A model generated the notes under the pieces. That model searched no databases and had not been told where the DNA came from. It worked only from the letters and a program-made list of their open reading frames with translations. The position numbers and the translations under genes were made by a program. Below are positions 6,255 to 13,080 of a stretch of 33,442 bases of DNA, piece after piece. Source of the stretch: Sphingomonadaceae bacterium (lineage in GTDB: Bacteria > Pseudomonadota > Alphaproteobacteria > Sphingomonadales > Sphingomonadaceae). Positions within the stretch are counted from its first letter, which is position 1. Every line of letters begins with the position of its first letter. The stretch spans positions 1 through 33,442 of the forward strand of contig CANGJI010000027.1 of NCBI GenBank assembly GCA_947454135.1. The letters run 5' to 3'.

Positions 6255-8747
6255 ATGGCAATGAGGGACCTTCGCTGGTCGGCCGCATTCGGCGCAATGG
6301 CTGCGATGATGATCGCGGCACCGGCTTACGCAAATGACGATGCTCAGGCGGCTCAGCCGCAGGCGGGCCAGGCGCAGTCCAGCGCCGATGAAATGGCGAG
6401 TGATCGCCTCAATGAAATCGTCGTGACGGCAACGCGCCGCGATTCCAACCTGCAGCGTACGCCGGTTGCGGTTTCGGCTGTCGACGCTTCGCTGATCCGT
6501 CAGTCGAGCCCGCGCGACATCGGCGATCTCGCCGCTTTCGTGCCGAACTTCTCGGCTAACACGATCACCAACTTCAACGCTGCCTCGTTCGCGATGCGCG
6601 GCGTCGGCCAGACCTCGATCATCGTCTACTTCGAGCCGCCCGTTGCGGTGCTCGTCGACGACTTCGTGGTGCCTTCGGTCCAGACCCAGCTGCTCGATAC
6701 GTTCGACGTGGCGCAGGTCGAAGTGCTGCGCGGCCCGCAGGGCACGCTGTTCGGCAAGAACACCACCGGCGGCGCGGTCACGGTGAAGACCAAGCGTCCT
6801 GAGCTCGGCGTCGTGGGCGTCGATGGTCGCGCGGAATTCGGCTCGTTCGGCACCTACAAGGGGCAGCTGGCGGCCAACGTTCCGATCTTCGACAACATGG
6901 CGCTGCGCATTGTCGCCGGTGCGGAAAAGTCGGACGGCTACTACAAGAACGGCGCCTGCTACGGCCCGGTGGTCAGCTTCGTTCCGGGTAACTTCTCGGG
7001 CGTTTCGGGCTGCCTCGACGGCAAGTCTGCCGGCGGCAAGGATGTCGTCAACCTGCGCGGCAAGCTGCTGTGGGAACCGACCAGCCGCCTGCGCATCCTC
7101 GCCCAGTATGAATGGCTGCGCGATCGCTCGCAGACGGTGCCCTCGGTCAACGAGAACTACACCTATACCGGAACGACGCCGTTCCTGACGGACATCCTCA
7201 ACACTGTCCGCCAGAACCCGGCCAGCAGCGATCCGCTCGACAATGCTGCGGTGACGTATCGTCAGGACGGCCTCATCAAGATGAAGGACGGCCAGCGCAT
7301 TTCGGTCGATGGCTTCTACCTGAACGCAGACTACGATTTCGACTTCGGCAAGCTGACCTCGGTCACCGGCTGGCGTCGTCAGCTCTCGCGCATTCCGAAC
7401 TCCTATGCCGGCGCTGCGCCGATCGGGCTCGATGGCACGCCGCTTTCGTTTTTCGATGCGACGCGTGACGACAACCGCAAGACCTTCCAGCAGGAACTGC
7501 GCTTTGCCACCAACACCGGCACGGCGTTCGATGCGGTCGTCGGCGGCTTCTACCAGCGCGAGACGGTCGACTTCTGCGTCGCGCAGATTCTCGGCTTCCT
7601 CGATCTGGTGCAGGGCCCGCTGCCCTTCGGCAACTGGAACGATACGCCCTTCATCCTGTGCAACGCGCAGCGTTCGAACTCGAAGGCTGTGTTCGCTGAA
7701 GGCACCTACAAGATTACTCCTGAGCTCTCGCTCACCGGCGGCGTTCGCTATACCTGGGAAGACAAGACCTGGTATGGCCGCAATCAGGTGTTCGTGCCGC
7801 AGTTGAACGGCGGGTTCGATCCTTCGATCCAGATCAGCGAGGCACTTGGCGCGAGCGTGTTCAAGTATCCCGCCGGCGTGGTCACGGTGAACAACAAGTC
7901 GAACAAGCCGACCTGGCGCATGACGCTGGGTTATCAGGCGACGCCGGATATCTACGCCTACGTGAACTATTCGCGCGGCTTCAAGAGCGGCGGGTTCAAC
8001 GACCAGATCGGCGGCTTTGCGGCCTTCGCGACCGACCTGAACGCGTTCCGTGAAGCGGCCCGCGCGACCCGTCCGGAAACGGCGGATTCGTTCGAGGCCG
8101 GTATCAAGACCGAGCTGCTCGATCACCGCCTGCGCTTCAACCTCACCGGCTTCTACGTGAAGTACAAGGATCTGCAGAAGCAGCTCAACGTGCCGATCGT
8201 CGTCAACGGTGCGCCCAACCAGGTCACCCTGTTCGTCAACGCGGCGAGCGCCACGGTGAAGGGCATCGAGGCGGAAGCCACCGCGCGTCTGTTCAAGGGC
8301 TTCACCCTGCGCGGCGTGCTCGGCTACCAGAACGGCAAGTACAACCAGTACACCGCGCCTGGCGCAGGCTACAACCTCGCCGACGCGCCGCTGGACCGCG
8401 CGCCCGAATGGCAGTGGACGATCGACGGTGCCTATGAAGTTCCGCTCGGCTCGAACTTCAAGGTCATCGCCAATGCCTCGGCGGCCTATACCGCCAAGAA
8501 CCTCAACACGCAGTCGATCACCGATATCGATGGCAACACGTTCCTCAACGCTCGCACGCTGGTGAACGCCTCGCTGACGATCTCGCAGATCGACGACAAG
8601 TACTACATCAAGGCGATCGGCCGGAACCTGACCGACGAGCGCTACCGGATCGCCTCGCAGAACGTGGCAGGCCTGTGGCTCAACTCGAACTTCGGTGCGC
8701 CGCGCTACTTCGGCGTCGAACTCGGCGTGAAGTTCCGCGGTCCCTGA
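6255..8747 (+). CDS. TonB-dependent outer-membrane receptor
   Basis: The protein has 830 residues. A Sec signal peptide MAMRDLRWSAAFGAMAAMMI ends at AYA (about residue 26). The TonB-box/plug region NEIVVTATRRDSNLQRTPVA follows, with plug motifs VEVLRGPQGTLFGKNTTGGA, then a long beta-barrel ending in ...GVELGVKFRGP. It imports large or hydrophobic substrates across the outer membrane using TonB energy. The ATG at 6255 is chosen because GAGGAG (6243-6248) is spaced 6 bp from it; ATGs at 6249 and 6261 are less well placed. The gene is followed by a Rieske oxygenase, so the ligand is likely the substrate of this catabolic cluster. Sphingomonads use such receptors in place of many porins. The ligand is unknown. 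Confidence 0.95.
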   Translation: MAMRDLRWSAAFGAMAAMMIAAPAYANDDAQAAQPQAGQAQSSADEMASDRLNEIVVTATRRDSNLQRTPVAVSAVDASLIRQSSPRDIGDLAAFVPNFSANTITNFNAASFAMRGVGQTSIIVYFEPPVAVLVDDFVVPSVQTQLLDTFDVAQVEVLRGPQGTLFGKNTTGGAVTVKTKRPELGVVGVDGRAEFGSFGTYKGQLAANVPIFDNMALRIVAGAEKSDGYYKNGACYGPVVSFVPGNFSGVSGCLDGKSAGGKDVVNLRGKLLWEPTSRLRILAQYEWLRDRSQTVPSVNENYTYTGTTPFLTDILNTVRQNPASSDPLDNAAVTYRQDGLIKMKDGQRISVDGFYLNADYDFDFGKLTSVTGWRRQLSRIPNSYAGAAPIGLDGTPLSFFDATRDDNRKTFQQELRFATNTGTAFDAVVGGFYQRETVDFCVAQILGFLDLVQGPLPFGNWNDTPFILCNAQRSNSKAVFAEGTYKITPELSLTGGVRYTWEDKTWYGRNQVFVPQLNGGFDPSIQISEALGASVFKYPAGVVTVNNKSNKPTWRMTLGYQATPDIYAYVNYSRGFKSGGFNDQIGGFAAFATDLNAFREAARATRPETADSFEAGIKTELLDHRLRFNLTGFYVKYKDLQKQLNVPIVVNGAPNQVTLFVNAASATVKGIEAEATARLFKGFTLRGVLGYQNGKYNQYTAPGAGYNLADAPLDRAPEWQWTIDGAYEVPLGSNFKVIANASAAYTAKNLNTQSITDIDGNTFLNARTLVNASLTISQIDDKYYIKAIGRNLTDERYRIASQNVAGLWLNSNFGAPRYFGVELGVKFRGP

Positions 8748-8786
8748 GGCCGATGATGCTCCGTGCCTTGAGCAAGTGAGAAAGTC

Positions 8787-8825
8787 TGCGGGTCGCCATG
8801 TGGGGAAACCTCATGGCGGCCCGCA
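8787..8825 (+). promoter_or_regulatory. long intergenic stem-loop between TonB receptor and oxygenase 1
   Basis: Bases 8787-8800 (TGCGGGTCGCCATG) pair with 8812-8825 (CATGGCGGCCCGCA) over 14 pairs, one being a G-U wobble, around an 11-nt loop. No T-run follows, so simple termination is unlikely. mRNA processing or stabilisation, or partial attenuation between receptor and enzyme, is possible. It also buries two candidate upstream start codons (8798, 8813) of the oxygenase, favouring the ATG at 8846. Confidence 0.6.
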
Positions 8826-8845
8826 ATCATGATCGGGATACGAAA

Positions 8846-10189
8846 ATGAACGCCTTGGATCTCTGGGACATTCACACCGGCAAGCGCTTCCCCTTCGATG
8901 CGCGCGCACCGCGGATCGATAATGGCACGGGGCGCCCCACGGCAGACCGCTATGTCAGCCCGGCGTTCGCCGCGGAGGAATGGGAAAAGGTCTTCGCGAA
9001 GAGCTGGCTTCTGGCCGGCCCGGTGTCCGACATTCCCGAGCCGGGCGACTTCATGAAGTTCGATATCGGGCCGGAAAGCTTCATCATCGTGCGTGACGAG
9101 GATGGGTCGGTGAAGGCGCACTACAACGTCTGCCCGCATCGCGGCAGCCAGCTGGTGACGACCGATCTCGGCTCCATCAGCCAGTTCACCTGCCCGTTCC
9201 ACTCGTGGCAGTTCGCGCTCGATGGCACGTGTACTTCGGTCACCGACAGGGAAACGTTCCGCCCCGAAGTGCTGTGCCACGGCACGGACCTATCCTCGGT
9301 GCGCTGCGAAGTGGCCGCTGGGCTTGTGTTCATCGCGATGGACCCGGACATCAAGCCGCTTGCCGAGTTTCTGGGGCCGATCCTCGATCAGCTCGAGCTC
9401 TACGAGATCGACCAGATGTACGTGGTGCAGCATCGCCGGTCCGACTGGGGTTCGAACTGGAAGGGCGGGGTCGACGCGTTTGCCGAGATCTACCACCTCC
9501 ACGCCGTCCACCCGCAGACCCAGTGCCTGATGGACGACCGCACCCAGATCGACCTGTGGCCGGGCGGGCTCAGCCGCCAGTTCGTGCCCTTTGCGCAGCC
9601 GAGCCCGCGCTTCCCCGATCAGGAAAGCGTGAACCCCGGCATCCAGATGATGCTGCGCGACGCAGGCATCGATCCCGAGACTTACGAAGGTTCGGCACGC
9701 GAAACCCGCCGCGCGGTGCAGGAAGCGAAGCGCAAGCGTTCGGAAGAACTCGGCCTTCGCTATGAGCGTTTCAGCGACAGCCAGCTTTCGGATTCGGTGG
9801 TCTATTCGGTGTTTCCGAACGTGCAGATCGGCTGTCATCCGGAGGCGGTTTTCCTCCACCGCTTCATCCCGCACGCCACGGATCCCAACCAGTTCACCTA
9901 CGACACCTGCATCCTCTACCGCCATGTCGATGCACCGGGCTATTCCGCCCCGGCGTGGATGGGCATGGGCGAGGACGTCGATCTTTCCGGTCGCACGCGT
10001 CCGGACGTGATCCACACCAGGCTGGGTGAGCCGCCCTGCCTCGGCGAAGTGCTCGATCAGGACAGCGATCTGCTGCCGGTGGTGCAGAAGGGCGCACGCT
10101 CACGCGGATTCAAGGGGCCGCTGTGGAGCGAGCAGGAAGGGCGGTTGCGCCACTTCCATGCCGAATTGGACAGGATGATGGGCGCCTGA
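8846..10189 (+). CDS. Rieske non-heme iron oxygenase, alpha subunit (oxygenase 1)
   Basis: This 447-residue protein has an N-terminal Rieske [2Fe-2S] domain with C96-PH98 and C116-PFH119 (CPHRG...CPFHSW). The catalytic domain motif DAFAEIYHLHAVHP gives E214-x2-H217-x4-H222, the two His iron ligands. The acid at the inter-subunit bridging position is Glu, where naphthalene dioxygenase has Asp. It would use O2 and electrons from a ferredoxin to hydroxylate or dealkylate a ring compound. No beta subunit is next to it, suggesting an alpha-only enzyme. The ATG at 8846 is chosen over 8798 and 8813, which lie in a stem-loop; GGGATA precedes it. It is 98 bp downstream of the TonB receptor, probably the same transcript. 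A perfect terminator follows. Confidence 0.92.
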   Translation: MNALDLWDIHTGKRFPFDARAPRIDNGTGRPTADRYVSPAFAAEEWEKVFAKSWLLAGPVSDIPEPGDFMKFDIGPESFIIVRDEDGSVKAHYNVCPHRGSQLVTTDLGSISQFTCPFHSWQFALDGTCTSVTDRETFRPEVLCHGTDLSSVRCEVAAGLVFIAMDPDIKPLAEFLGPILDQLELYEIDQMYVVQHRRSDWGSNWKGGVDAFAEIYHLHAVHPQTQCLMDDRTQIDLWPGGLSRQFVPFAQPSPRFPDQESVNPGIQMMLRDAGIDPETYEGSARETRRAVQEAKRKRSEELGLRYERFSDSQLSDSVVYSVFPNVQIGCHPEAVFLHRFIPHATDPNQFTYDTCILYRHVDAPGYSAPAWMGMGEDVDLSGRTRPDVIHTRLGEPPCLGEVLDQDSDLLPVVQKGARSRGFKGPLWSEQEGRLRHFHAELDRMMGA

Positions 10190-10197
10190 TGATACGA

Positions 10198-10233
10198 AAA
10201 AGGGGCGCGGAAGCTGACTTCCGCGCCCCTTTT
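10198..10233. terminator. bidirectional Rho-independent terminator
   Basis: A perfect 16-bp stem, AAAAGGGGCGCGGAAG (10198-10213) and its reverse complement (10218-10233), surrounds a CTGA loop. With A-tract on one side and T-tract on the other it works on both strands. It sits between the convergent oxygenase 1 (+) and SDR (-) genes, 8 bp after the oxygenase stop. Confidence 0.93.
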
Positions 10234-10253
10234 CTGTGTCCGGCTACCTGGCC

Positions 10254-11012
10254 TCAGAACGGCCTGATCGTCAGCCCGTTGTCGATCACCAGCTCTGCGC
10301 CGGTGATGTAGCGGCTTTCGTCGCTGGCGAGGAACACGACCAGCGCGGCAACGTCCTTGGGGTGGCCAGCCGAACCGTGCGGCAGGACGCCGTCGGGAAT
10401 GGCGTTCTCCTGGCCGAGGCGGCCTTCGGCCTGCTGGACCATCGGGGTCTCGATCGCGCCGGGGTGAACCGAATTGCAGCGGATCTTGTAGCCCTTGACC
10501 TGCGCCATCACGGCGACCGACTTGGTCATCGAACGCACCGCGCCCTTGGCGGCGGAATAGGCGAAGAAGATCGGGTAGCCGAGCAGTGCGCCGACCGACG
10601 ACATGTTGATGATCGAGCCGCCGCCGCTCTTGTTCATCAGCGGGATCGCGTGCTTCATGCCAAGGAACACGCCGTCGATCATGATCGAATTGACCCAGCG
10701 GAACTTGTCGAGGCTGGTATCTTCGACATCGGCGTTGAGCACGACGCCGGCATTGTTCACCAGCACATTGAGGCCGCCGAACTTTGCTTCCGTTGCGGCG
10801 TAGGCCGCGATCCACTGCGCTTCGTCGGCAACGTCGAGCGCGAGCGCCATGGCATTGGGGCCGATCCTGTCAGCCACCGCCTGCGCCGCTGTTAGGTTTA
10901 CGTCGGTGACGACGACCTTCGCGCCTTCGGCTGCAAGGGCCTCGCAGTCCGCCGCGCCCAGCCCCGAACCGCCACCGGTGACCAGCGCCACCTTGCCTTC
11001 AAGCCGGCCCAT
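10254..11012 (-). CDS. short-chain dehydrogenase/reductase (classical SDR)
   Basis: This 252-residue SDR has the NAD(P) motif TGGGSGLG near the N-terminus, the NNAG motif (LVNNAGVVLN) and an active-site YSAAK preceded by an NMSS serine segment. An Asp at the end of beta-2 (VVVTDVN) favours NAD. It would oxidise an alcohol or reduce a ketone of the substrate. The ATG at 11012 is 7 bp from AGGAG; a GTG at 11018 is an alternative. It lies 29 bp after the stop of another SDR gene, in the same operon. The exact alcohol cannot be predicted; hydroxysteroid-type dehydrogenases look like this. Confidence 0.9.
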   Translation of the reverse strand: MGRLEGKVALVTGGGSGLGAADCEALAAEGAKVVVTDVNLTAAQAVADRIGPNAMALALDVADEAQWIAAYAATEAKFGGLNVLVNNAGVVLNADVEDTSLDKFRWVNSIMIDGVFLGMKHAIPLMNKSGGGSIINMSSVGALLGYPIFFAYSAAKGAVRSMTKSVAVMAQVKGYKIRCNSVHPGAIETPMVQQAEGRLGQENAIPDGVLPHGSAGHPKDVAALVVFLASDESRYITGAELVIDNGLTIRPF

Positions 11013-11041
11013 ATTCACTCTCCTGTATTATCGAGCGCGGT

Positions 11042-11977
11042 TCAGGCCGCGCCGTCTTCCGAGAAATACTCCGGCATCCCCGCGGGCCAGATCACACCCC
11101 ACTGCGCCTGCCCGCCATCGATGATCATGAGATCGCCGTTGATGAAGCGGCCAGCCGGGCTGGCGAGATAGGCGATGGCTTCGGCCACGTCCCAGGCATT
11201 TCCGCGCATCTTCAAGGGGTTGGCCTTGTGGAAGCGGGCGAGCGCTTCTTCCGGATACATGCGGAAGCCCTCGGTCTCGATTACGCCGGGGCCAATGCAG
11301 TTGACGCGGATGTTGTGCGGCGCCCACTCGGTGGCGACCGTCTTAGAAAGATAGATCACGCCGGCACGCGCGGCACAGGTGTGCGCCGCTTGCGGCATGC
11401 CGCGTTCCACGTTGGCGACGATGTTGATGACATGGCCGGGCTTGCCATCCGCGCGCCAGCGCTTGGCGGCTTCCTGCATCATCCACCAGGTACCGTTGAG
11501 GTTGGTATCGATCACCGCGAGCCAGCCCTTGCGGCTGAAATCGATCGCGTCCTGCGGGAACTGGCCGCCGGCGTTGTTGACCAGCGTGTCGAGCCCGCCG
11601 AAGTGATCGTGGACCGCGCCGATCATCGCCTCGACCGCTTCGGGATCGCGGATATTGGCCTCGAGGCAAAGGATCTCGCGCCCGGTTTCCTCACGGATCA
11701 GGTTGGCGGTGCCATCGAGCTTCTCGCGCGTGCGGCCGCAGATCGCGACATTGGCGCCCAGCTTGGCAGCGAGGAACGCAGCGGCCTTGCCCATGCCGCT
11801 CCCCGCGCCGGAGATCAGGATCGTGTGCCCGGCGAGCAGGTCGTCGCGGAAAATCGTCGCTTGCGTGCGCAGCGCTTCCTCATCCAGCCCGCGCTTGGGC
11901 CGGCCGGGATCACCGGGTTCAGGACGGAAGATGCGCGGGGCGTGCATGTTCGGCGCGTTCAACGTTTCATCCCCCAA
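11042..11977 (-). CDS. SDR-family oxidoreductase, 2,4-dienoyl-CoA reductase-like, with Lys-to-Arg change
   Basis: The protein has 311 residues. About 50 residues precede the Rossmann motif SGAGSGMG, longer than a minimal SDR. NNAG (LVNNAGGQFP) is present. The classical YxxxK is replaced by AHTCAARAGV: His stands near the Tyr position and Arg where Lys is usual, resembling the dienoyl-CoA reductase/citronellol-dehydrogenase branch of the SDRs. C-terminal NCIGPGVIETEG is typical. The best start is a TTG at 11977 preceded by GGAGG; an in-frame ATG at 11947 is the alternative and would shorten it by 10 residues. It is first in a two-SDR operon downstream of the TetR gene. A CoA-ester substrate is plausible but inferred. 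Confidence 0.85.
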   Translation of the reverse strand: MGDETLNAPNMHAPRIFRPEPGDPGRPKRGLDEEALRTQATIFRDDLLAGHTILISGAGSGMGKAAAFLAAKLGANVAICGRTREKLDGTANLIREETGREILCLEANIRDPEAVEAMIGAVHDHFGGLDTLVNNAGGQFPQDAIDFSRKGWLAVIDTNLNGTWWMMQEAAKRWRADGKPGHVINIVANVERGMPQAAHTCAARAGVIYLSKTVATEWAPHNIRVNCIGPGVIETEGFRMYPEEALARFHKANPLKMRGNAWDVAEAIAYLASPAGRFINGDLMIIDGGQAQWGVIWPAGMPEYFSEDGAA

Positions 11978-12015
11978 TCGTTTGTTCCTCCCTTGCTAGA
12001 ACACCCGCAAAGAAA

Positions 12016-12053
12016 AAACAAACAGGTTTGATTTTGATTTGTGTCTGCAGACA
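12016..12053. promoter_or_regulatory. two palindromes upstream of the SDR operon
   Basis: CAAACAGGTTTG (12019-12030) is a perfect-armed palindrome. The 18 bases centred on it (12016-12033) partly fit the cluster operator (AAACA..CA.G..TG..T). Eleven bases on is a perfect 12-bp palindrome TGTCTGCAGACA (12042-12053). Both lie 39-76 bp upstream of the SDR start, suitable for regulator binding. Confidence 0.45.
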
Positions 12054-12117
12054 TCGATTTGCGCAAGGCACAGCGGGGCTTGGCGGGGCTGGGTGCGCTT
12101 TGCAAAAGCGCCGCCGA

Positions 12118-12777
12118 TCAGCCTTTCGACGAGGGCGCGAGCGAGAGAATCTGCTGTTCGAGATGGCGCAGCATGGGATCGACCTGCGCCTGGTCCATCC
12201 CGCCTGTCTGCAGCGAGATCGCCATCCCTTCGAGAATCGTCTGCGAAAGTGTCATCGCCAGAGCGAAGTTCTTCGAACCAAGCCATTCGGGAAACAGCGC
12301 TTCGGCCTGCGCGTTGAACTTCTCGCGGAATTCGTCCTGCAGGGGCGAGAGGATCGAGGCGAGGTCCGCATCGGTGCGCGCGGCGACGGCCAGTTCGTGA
12401 AACGCGATGAACGCAGGCTTTTGCAGTTGGCGCCAGTACGTCTCGACAAGGTCGGTGACTTCATGCTCGGGCCGGTCTGCCGCGCGGCGGAACGCGCGCA
12501 GGCGCTTTTCGTGGAGTTCGGTGATCGCCGCCTTGATCAGCGCCGAGCCGTTTTCGAAATGGTGGACCATCGCCCCGCGTGACAGGCCGGCTTCTTCGGC
12601 GACCTTGGGGGTGGTGGTCTGGGCATAGCCATATTTGACGAGGCAGCGCACCGTTGCGTCGATCAGGCGGGCGCGGGTCTGGGCCGCTTTGGCCGCTTGC
12701 AGTGTGCGCGTGCGATCTGCTGCCGGGCGTGCGGGCCGAGGGGCGGGCCGAGCCGCCCGCGTGCGTGATAGAGCCAT
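12118..12777 (-). CDS. TetR/AcrR-family transcriptional regulator
   Basis: This 219-residue regulator has a basic Arg/Ala/Pro-rich N-terminal tail (about 25 residues), then a TetR DNA-binding domain: RARLIDATVRCLVKYGYAQT followed by the helix-turn-helix TPKVAEEAGLSRGAMVHHFE (about residues 55-75). The C-terminal ligand domain is all-helical. The ATG at 12777 fits the family length; the open frame continues upstream without a better start. It is the only regulator inside the catabolic cluster, placed between the SDR operon it precedes and the divergent acyl-CoA synthetase. It is the best local candidate to bind the palindromes spread over the cluster, with a CoA thioester or pathway intermediate as likely effector. 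Both points are inference. Confidence 0.9.
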   Translation of the reverse strand: MALSRTRAARPAPRPARPAADRTRTLQAAKAAQTRARLIDATVRCLVKYGYAQTTTPKVAEEAGLSRGAMVHHFENGSALIKAAITELHEKRLRAFRRAADRPEHEVTDLVETYWRQLQKPAFIAFHELAVAARTDADLASILSPLQDEFREKFNAQAEALFPEWLGSKNFALAMTLSQTILEGMAISLQTGGMDQAQVDPMLRHLEQQILSLAPSSKG

Positions 12778-12866
12778 GCTTTGTACTTGCCTGAACCGCT
12801 GCGCGCCGGTTCCGGCACGCCTTGAAACCATCCCTAATGCGTTTTCATGCCTCGTGAAACCGCTGG

Positions 12867-12896
12867 CTTGTCCGGTTCGGGGACAAGTCCCCGAAC
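12867..12896. promoter_or_regulatory. overlapping, mutually exclusive inverted repeats upstream of tetR
   Basis: GTTCGGGGAC (12875-12884) and GTCCCCGAAC (12887-12896) are exact reverse complements separated by AA. Overlapping them, CTTGTCC (12867-12873) can pair with GGACAAG (12881-12887). The two structures cannot form together. This may be an autoregulatory operator or, in the tetR leader RNA, an attenuator-like switch; neither is shown. Confidence 0.5.
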
Positions 12897-12994
12897 ATGT
12901 GGCGTGGCCGCCGGTTTCGCTCCACATCAAGCGCATCGAATCAGTCGCTCGGCACTTTCGCACCGGGCGTGTACAAGGGGTAACGCATCGCACG

Positions 12995-13022
12995 GAAAAA
13001 GACAGATATGATTGTCTTTTTC
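12995..13022. promoter_or_regulatory. 28-bp palindrome upstream of acyl-CoA synthetase
   Basis: GAAAAAGACA (12995-13004) and TGTCTTTTTC (13013-13022) are perfect arms around GATATGAT. The centre keeps the ACA-n8-TGT spacing of the cluster palindrome (copy 1: ACA-n8-TGT), so it may be a variant site of the same regulator. It lies 59 bp upstream of the ATG at 13081. Confidence 0.55.
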
Positions 13023-13080
13023 AGCATGCTGTGTATCTCCGGCCCGAGACCAATAAGAGGCCCACGGGGCCGGGGGATGC

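Larger units (their letters stand above)
12778..13080. promoter_or_regulatory. divergent control region between TetR and acyl-CoA synthetase genes
   Basis: The 303-bp gap holds no credible gene. It has two strong symmetric elements: an inverted repeat at 12875-12896 with an overlapping alternative repeat (12867-12887), about 100 bp upstream of tetR; and a 28-bp AT-rich palindrome at 12995-13022, about 60 bp upstream of the synthetase. Confidence 0.6.

Noticed and set aside
5898..8126. A 742-codon open frame on the minus strand opposite the TonB receptor
   Set aside because: It is a mirror of the high-GC receptor gene; composition (many Arg, His, Val, Asp) is that of an antisense shadow, and the receptor on the plus strand has clear signal peptide, plug and barrel motifs.
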